DNA of 34,949 bases from Pseudomonas migulae NBRC 103157 (GTDB taxonomy: Bacteria > Pseudomonadota > Gammaproteobacteria > Pseudomonadales > Pseudomonadaceae): assembly GCF_002091715.1 (NCBI RefSeq), contig NZ_BDAG01000056.1:1-34949 (forward strand), in the 5' to 3' direction. This document shows, in pieces, positions 32,544-34,949 of this stretch. Numbering within the stretch: position 1 is the stretch's first letter; each line of letters starts with the position of its first letter. The position numbers were made by a program, and so were the translations under genes. The notes under the pieces are model-generated. The model was not told the DNA's origin, searched no databases, and worked only from the letters and a program-made list of their open reading frames with translations.

Positions 32544-34949
32544 ATGGCAACGCTCATCGGTATCGTCAGCAAGGTCATTGGTCAGGTGTTCGCGGTAGCG
32601 AGCGACGGCACCCGACGTGCGTTGATCGAGGGGGACAGGCTGTTTGCCGGCGATCAACTGGTCACCGGTGCCGAAGGCGCGGTGGCGGTGCATTTGCAAA
32701 ATGGCCAGGAACTGACCCTCGGGCGTGGCAGCAGCCTGCAAATGAATTCGCAGTTGCTCGCGCATCAGGTGCCCCATGTGGAAACGGCTGACGCGGCGAC
32801 GCCGACTCAGGCGCAACTGTCCGACGTCGAGCGCGTGCAAAAAGCCATCGCGGCGGGTGATGACCCGACCCAGACAGCGGAAGCCACGGCGGCGGGTCCG
32901 GGGACATCGGGCGCACCCGGTGGTGAGTCAGGGGGCGGTCACAGTTTTGTGCTGCTGGAAGAAGTGGCCGGGCGTGTCGATCCAACCATCGGTTTCCCGA
33001 CCGCAGGCTTCAACGGTATTCCTGAATTTCCCCTGGAGCGTCTGGCCGGTGATCCGGATAACGGCGGCAATGCGGCGGCTGCGGCGCCGATTGATGCTGA
33101 TACCCCGGATGTTCCGAATGATCCTGAAACGCCGGACCATCCCGTCACCCTCAACGGCCTCGACGTAGAGGGTGGCGAACTGACCGTCAACGAAAAAAAC
33201 CTCACCTACGGCACCGACCCCGATGCCCCGTCCCTGACCCAGACCGGCACCTTCACCGTCAACGCGCCGGATGGCCTGCAAACCCTGACCGTGGGTGGGA
33301 TCGCCGTGGTCACCGCTGGCGTGGCCGCCGGCTTTCCGCAGTCGACCGGCACCTGGCACGGCAGCACGCTGACCATCACCGGTTACGACCCGGCCACCGG
33401 CGTGGTGACCTACAGCTACACCCTGAATTACGACCGAGATCACCCGAATGCCGGCGGTGCCAACAGCATCGCCGAGAACTTCGACGTCGTCGCCACCGAT
33501 AAGGACGGCAGCACCGCGACGGGCCAGATCAACGTCAACATCATCGATGACACGCCGAACGCCAATCCCGATGCTACGTCGGTGACGGAGGGTGGTGTCG
33601 TCAGCGGCAACGTCTTGTGGAACGACGTTGCCGGCGCCGATGGTCCCTTGGTCGGCGGTGGCGTGGTTGGCGTGCGCGCCGGCTCGGACACGTCGACCCC
33701 GGTGAACGGCGGGCTCAACACCCAGATCAACGGCACCTACGGTTACCTGACCCTGGACGCCCAAGGCAACGCCGAATACCACAGCTACCCGAACAGTGTG
33801 AACGGCCCCGGCGCGACCGACGTGTTCACCTACACCCTGCGCGATAACGATGGTGACGAAAGCACCACCACCATCACCATCGACGTCAACAACAGTTGCA
33901 TCAAAGCGGTCAGCGACAACGACGTGACGGTCTACGAAAAAGCGCTGGATCTGAGCAAGGATGGCCAGGACCTGGCCGCTGGCACCGTCACCGGGAGCCA
34001 ACCGGGCCACACCGGCGAAACCGCCAGCGGCACCTTGGTCGGCTCGGTCACCGGCGCCACCGGCGCAATCACCTATGCGCTGGTTGGCAGCGACCAGGGG
34101 GCGTACGGCCAGATCCTGCTCAACCCCAACGGCACATACACCTACACCCTGACTTCGCCGGCCAGCACCACGCCGCACGCGGATAACGGCGCCAACACCC
34201 TGAGCGAAACCTTCACCTATCAGGCCACCGATTCCCTGGGTAACACCGTGACCAGCACGATCAAGGTCGACATCGTCGATGACGTGCCTAAAGCAGTCGA
34301 TGACAGCAACGCCAGTACCGCCACGCCAACGCACCTGACGCTCGAAGGCAACGTCCTGACCAACGACGTGCAAGGCGCGGATCGCGTGCCGACCGGGCCG
34401 GATAGCGGGCCGATTACGGCGGGCACGTTCACCGGGACTTACGGCACTTTGGTGCTGAATGCCAACGGCACTTACACCTACACCCTCAACACCAGCGATG
34501 CCGATTTCAACGCCTTGCACGGCGATGGCATCGGCACCGAGACTTTCAACTACACCCTGACTGATGCCGACGGTGACACCAGCACCGCGACGCTGGTGCT
34601 GAACATCCATAACACCCCGGTCACCCTCAACGGCCTCGACGTAGAGTGCGGCGAACTGACCGTCTACGAAAAAAACCTCACCTACGGCACCGACCCCGAT
34701 GCCCCGTCCCTGACCCAGACCGGCACCTTCACCGTCAACGCGCCGGATGGCCTGCAAACCCTGACCGTGGGCGGCATCGCCGTGGTCACCGCTGGCGTGG
34801 CCGCCGGCTTCCCGCAATCGACCGGCACCTGGCACGGCAGCACGCTGACCATCACCGGTTACGACCCGGCCACCGGCGTGGTGACGTACAGCTACACCCT
34901 GAATTACGACCGCGATCACCCGAATGCCGGCGGTGCCAACAGCATCTCC
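32544..34949 (+). CDS. LapA/MapA-class RTX adhesin, N-terminal part
   Basis: An open frame with no stop runs from ATG 32544 to the right edge, giving the first 802 residues of a giant surface adhesin. GGAGG lies eight bases before the start. Residues 1-100 (MATLIGIVSKVIGQVFAVAS...) match the retention-module pattern of LapA-type proteins. T115-A-A-G118 looks like the LapG cleavage site, with an additional AAG at 103-105. Beyond residue 200 the protein is a chain of beta-sandwich repeats with NGTYTYTL, DVVATDKDGSTA and 'IDDTPxA' linkers, like T1SS-143/VCBS repeats. A module at residue 201 recurs at 693 almost unchanged. Cys residues in the repeats are unusual for such proteins. It is exported by the divergent type I system and probably mediates biofilm attachment. 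Confidence 0.9.
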   Translation, partial: MATLIGIVSKVIGQVFAVASDGTRRALIEGDRLFAGDQLVTGAEGAVAVHLQNGQELTLGRGSSLQMNSQLLAHQVPHVETADAATPTQAQLSDVERVQKAIAAGDDPTQTAEATAAGPGTSGAPGGESGGGHSFVLLEEVAGRVDPTIGFPTAGFNGIPEFPLERLAGDPDNGGNAAAAAPIDADTPDVPNDPETPDHPVTLNGLDVEGGELTVNEKNLTYGTDPDAPSLTQTGTFTVNAPDGLQTLTVGGIAVVTAGVAAGFPQSTGTWHGSTLTITGYDPATGVVTYSYTLNYDRDHPNAGGANSIAENFDVVATDKDGSTATGQINVNIIDDTPNANPDATSVTEGGVVSGNVLWNDVAGADGPLVGGGVVGVRAGSDTSTPVNGGLNTQINGTYGYLTLDAQGNAEYHSYPNSVNGPGATDVFTYTLRDNDGDESTTTITIDVNNSCIKAVSDNDVTVYEKALDLSKDGQDLAAGTVTGSQPGHTGETASGTLVGSVTGATGAITYALVGSDQGAYGQILLNPNGTYTYTLTSPASTTPHADNGANTLSETFTYQATDSLGNTVTSTIKVDIVDDVPKAVDDSNASTATPTHLTLEGNVLTNDVQGADRVPTGPDSGPITAGTFTGTYGTLVLNANGTYTYTLNTSDADFNALHGDGIGTETFNYTLTDADGDTSTATLVLNIHNTPVTLNGLDVECGELTVYEKNLTYGTDPDAPSLTQTGTFTVNAPDGLQTLTVGGIAVVTAGVAAGFPQSTGTWHGSTLTITGYDPATGVVTYSYTLNYDRDHPNAGGANSIS
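33141..33472 (+). repeat. Adhesin module, first copy of a near-identical repeat
   Basis: This run of about 110 codons (beginning VTLNGLDVEGGELTVNEKN) reappears at 34620-34949, 1479 bases (493 codons) further on, with only a few visible changes. The long unit therefore seems to be a full repeat period of the adhesin. Confidence 0.85.
34620..34949 (+). repeat. Adhesin module, second copy (cut by window edge)
   Basis: This copy begins VTLNGLDVECGELTVYEKN. It differs from the first by Gly-to-Cys and Asn-to-Tyr changes and by some silent changes, and continues past the window. More copies probably follow, which makes the region hard to assemble. Confidence 0.8.

Noticed and set aside
32297..32578. 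93-residue minus-strand frame before the adhesin
   Set aside because: It overlaps the adhesin RBS and start, has no convincing RBS or family motif, and the region reads like promoter DNA.
32928..34919. 663-residue minus-strand open frame over the adhesin
   Set aside because: It is the antisense of GC-rich adhesin repeats, Gly/Val/Ala-rich and itself repetitive because the gene is. The plus strand has the RBS, retention module and TAAG site.

Overview
The window looks like a Pseudomonas chromosome of the P. fluorescens group. The core is GC-rich and densely coded, with abundant fluorescens-type REP/REPIN palindromes. It carries a gbuA/gbuR guanidinobutyrate locus in a neighbourhood resembling P. 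aeruginosa PA1413-PA1422 (synteny recalled from memory, not searched), and it ends in a LapA-type RTX adhesin with its type I secretion genes.

Region 1 (1-7160) is the right part of an integrated mobile element, visibly more A+T-rich than the rest. A minus-strand operon encodes three large tyrosine-recombinase-like proteins (483, 633 and 668 aa) with overlapping genes, followed by a small coiled-coil/DNA-binding-like protein. This layout recalls Tn554 TnpABC and the gamma-mobile-trio (GmtX/Y/Z) modules. Two unrecognised cargo genes follow, one running off the left edge. The element ends inside an MscS/YbdG-type channel gene, cutting it after a V-K-V-Q-N motif. Its other end lies outside the window.

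Region 2 (7862-19200) is ordinary core genome: a DEAD-box RNA helicase, a small periplasmic protein, two lipoproteins in an overlapping pair, a DUF899 thioredoxin-like protein, a DUF2513-like protein, a DUF6279-like lipoprotein, a TorF-type porin, a 62-aa protein, a CvfB/S1 RNA-binding protein, a DMT transporter, a YbfB/YjiJ-type MFS transporter with a divergent PtrR-like LysR regulator, and a PA1414-family small gene (the locus of the hypoxia sRNA SicX in P. aeruginosa).

Region 3 (19200-26150) holds an ACP-like protein without its attachment serine, an MBL-fold hydrolase, a sodium:solute symporter, an NCS1 permease, an NTF2/SnoaL-like protein, guanidinobutyrase GbuA and its divergent LysR regulator GbuR. 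Together they suggest uptake of 4-guanidinobutyrate or related nitrogen compounds and their hydrolysis to GABA and urea. A DTW-domain tRNA modification enzyme follows.

Region 4 (26900-34949) is a TolC / ABC-exporter / HlyD operon on the minus strand, divergent from a giant adhesin gene truncated by the right edge. The adhesin N-terminus has a TAAG motif like the LapG protease site in LapA, so it is a likely LapA/MapA-class, c-di-GMP-controlled biofilm adhesin. No lapD or lapG gene is in the window.
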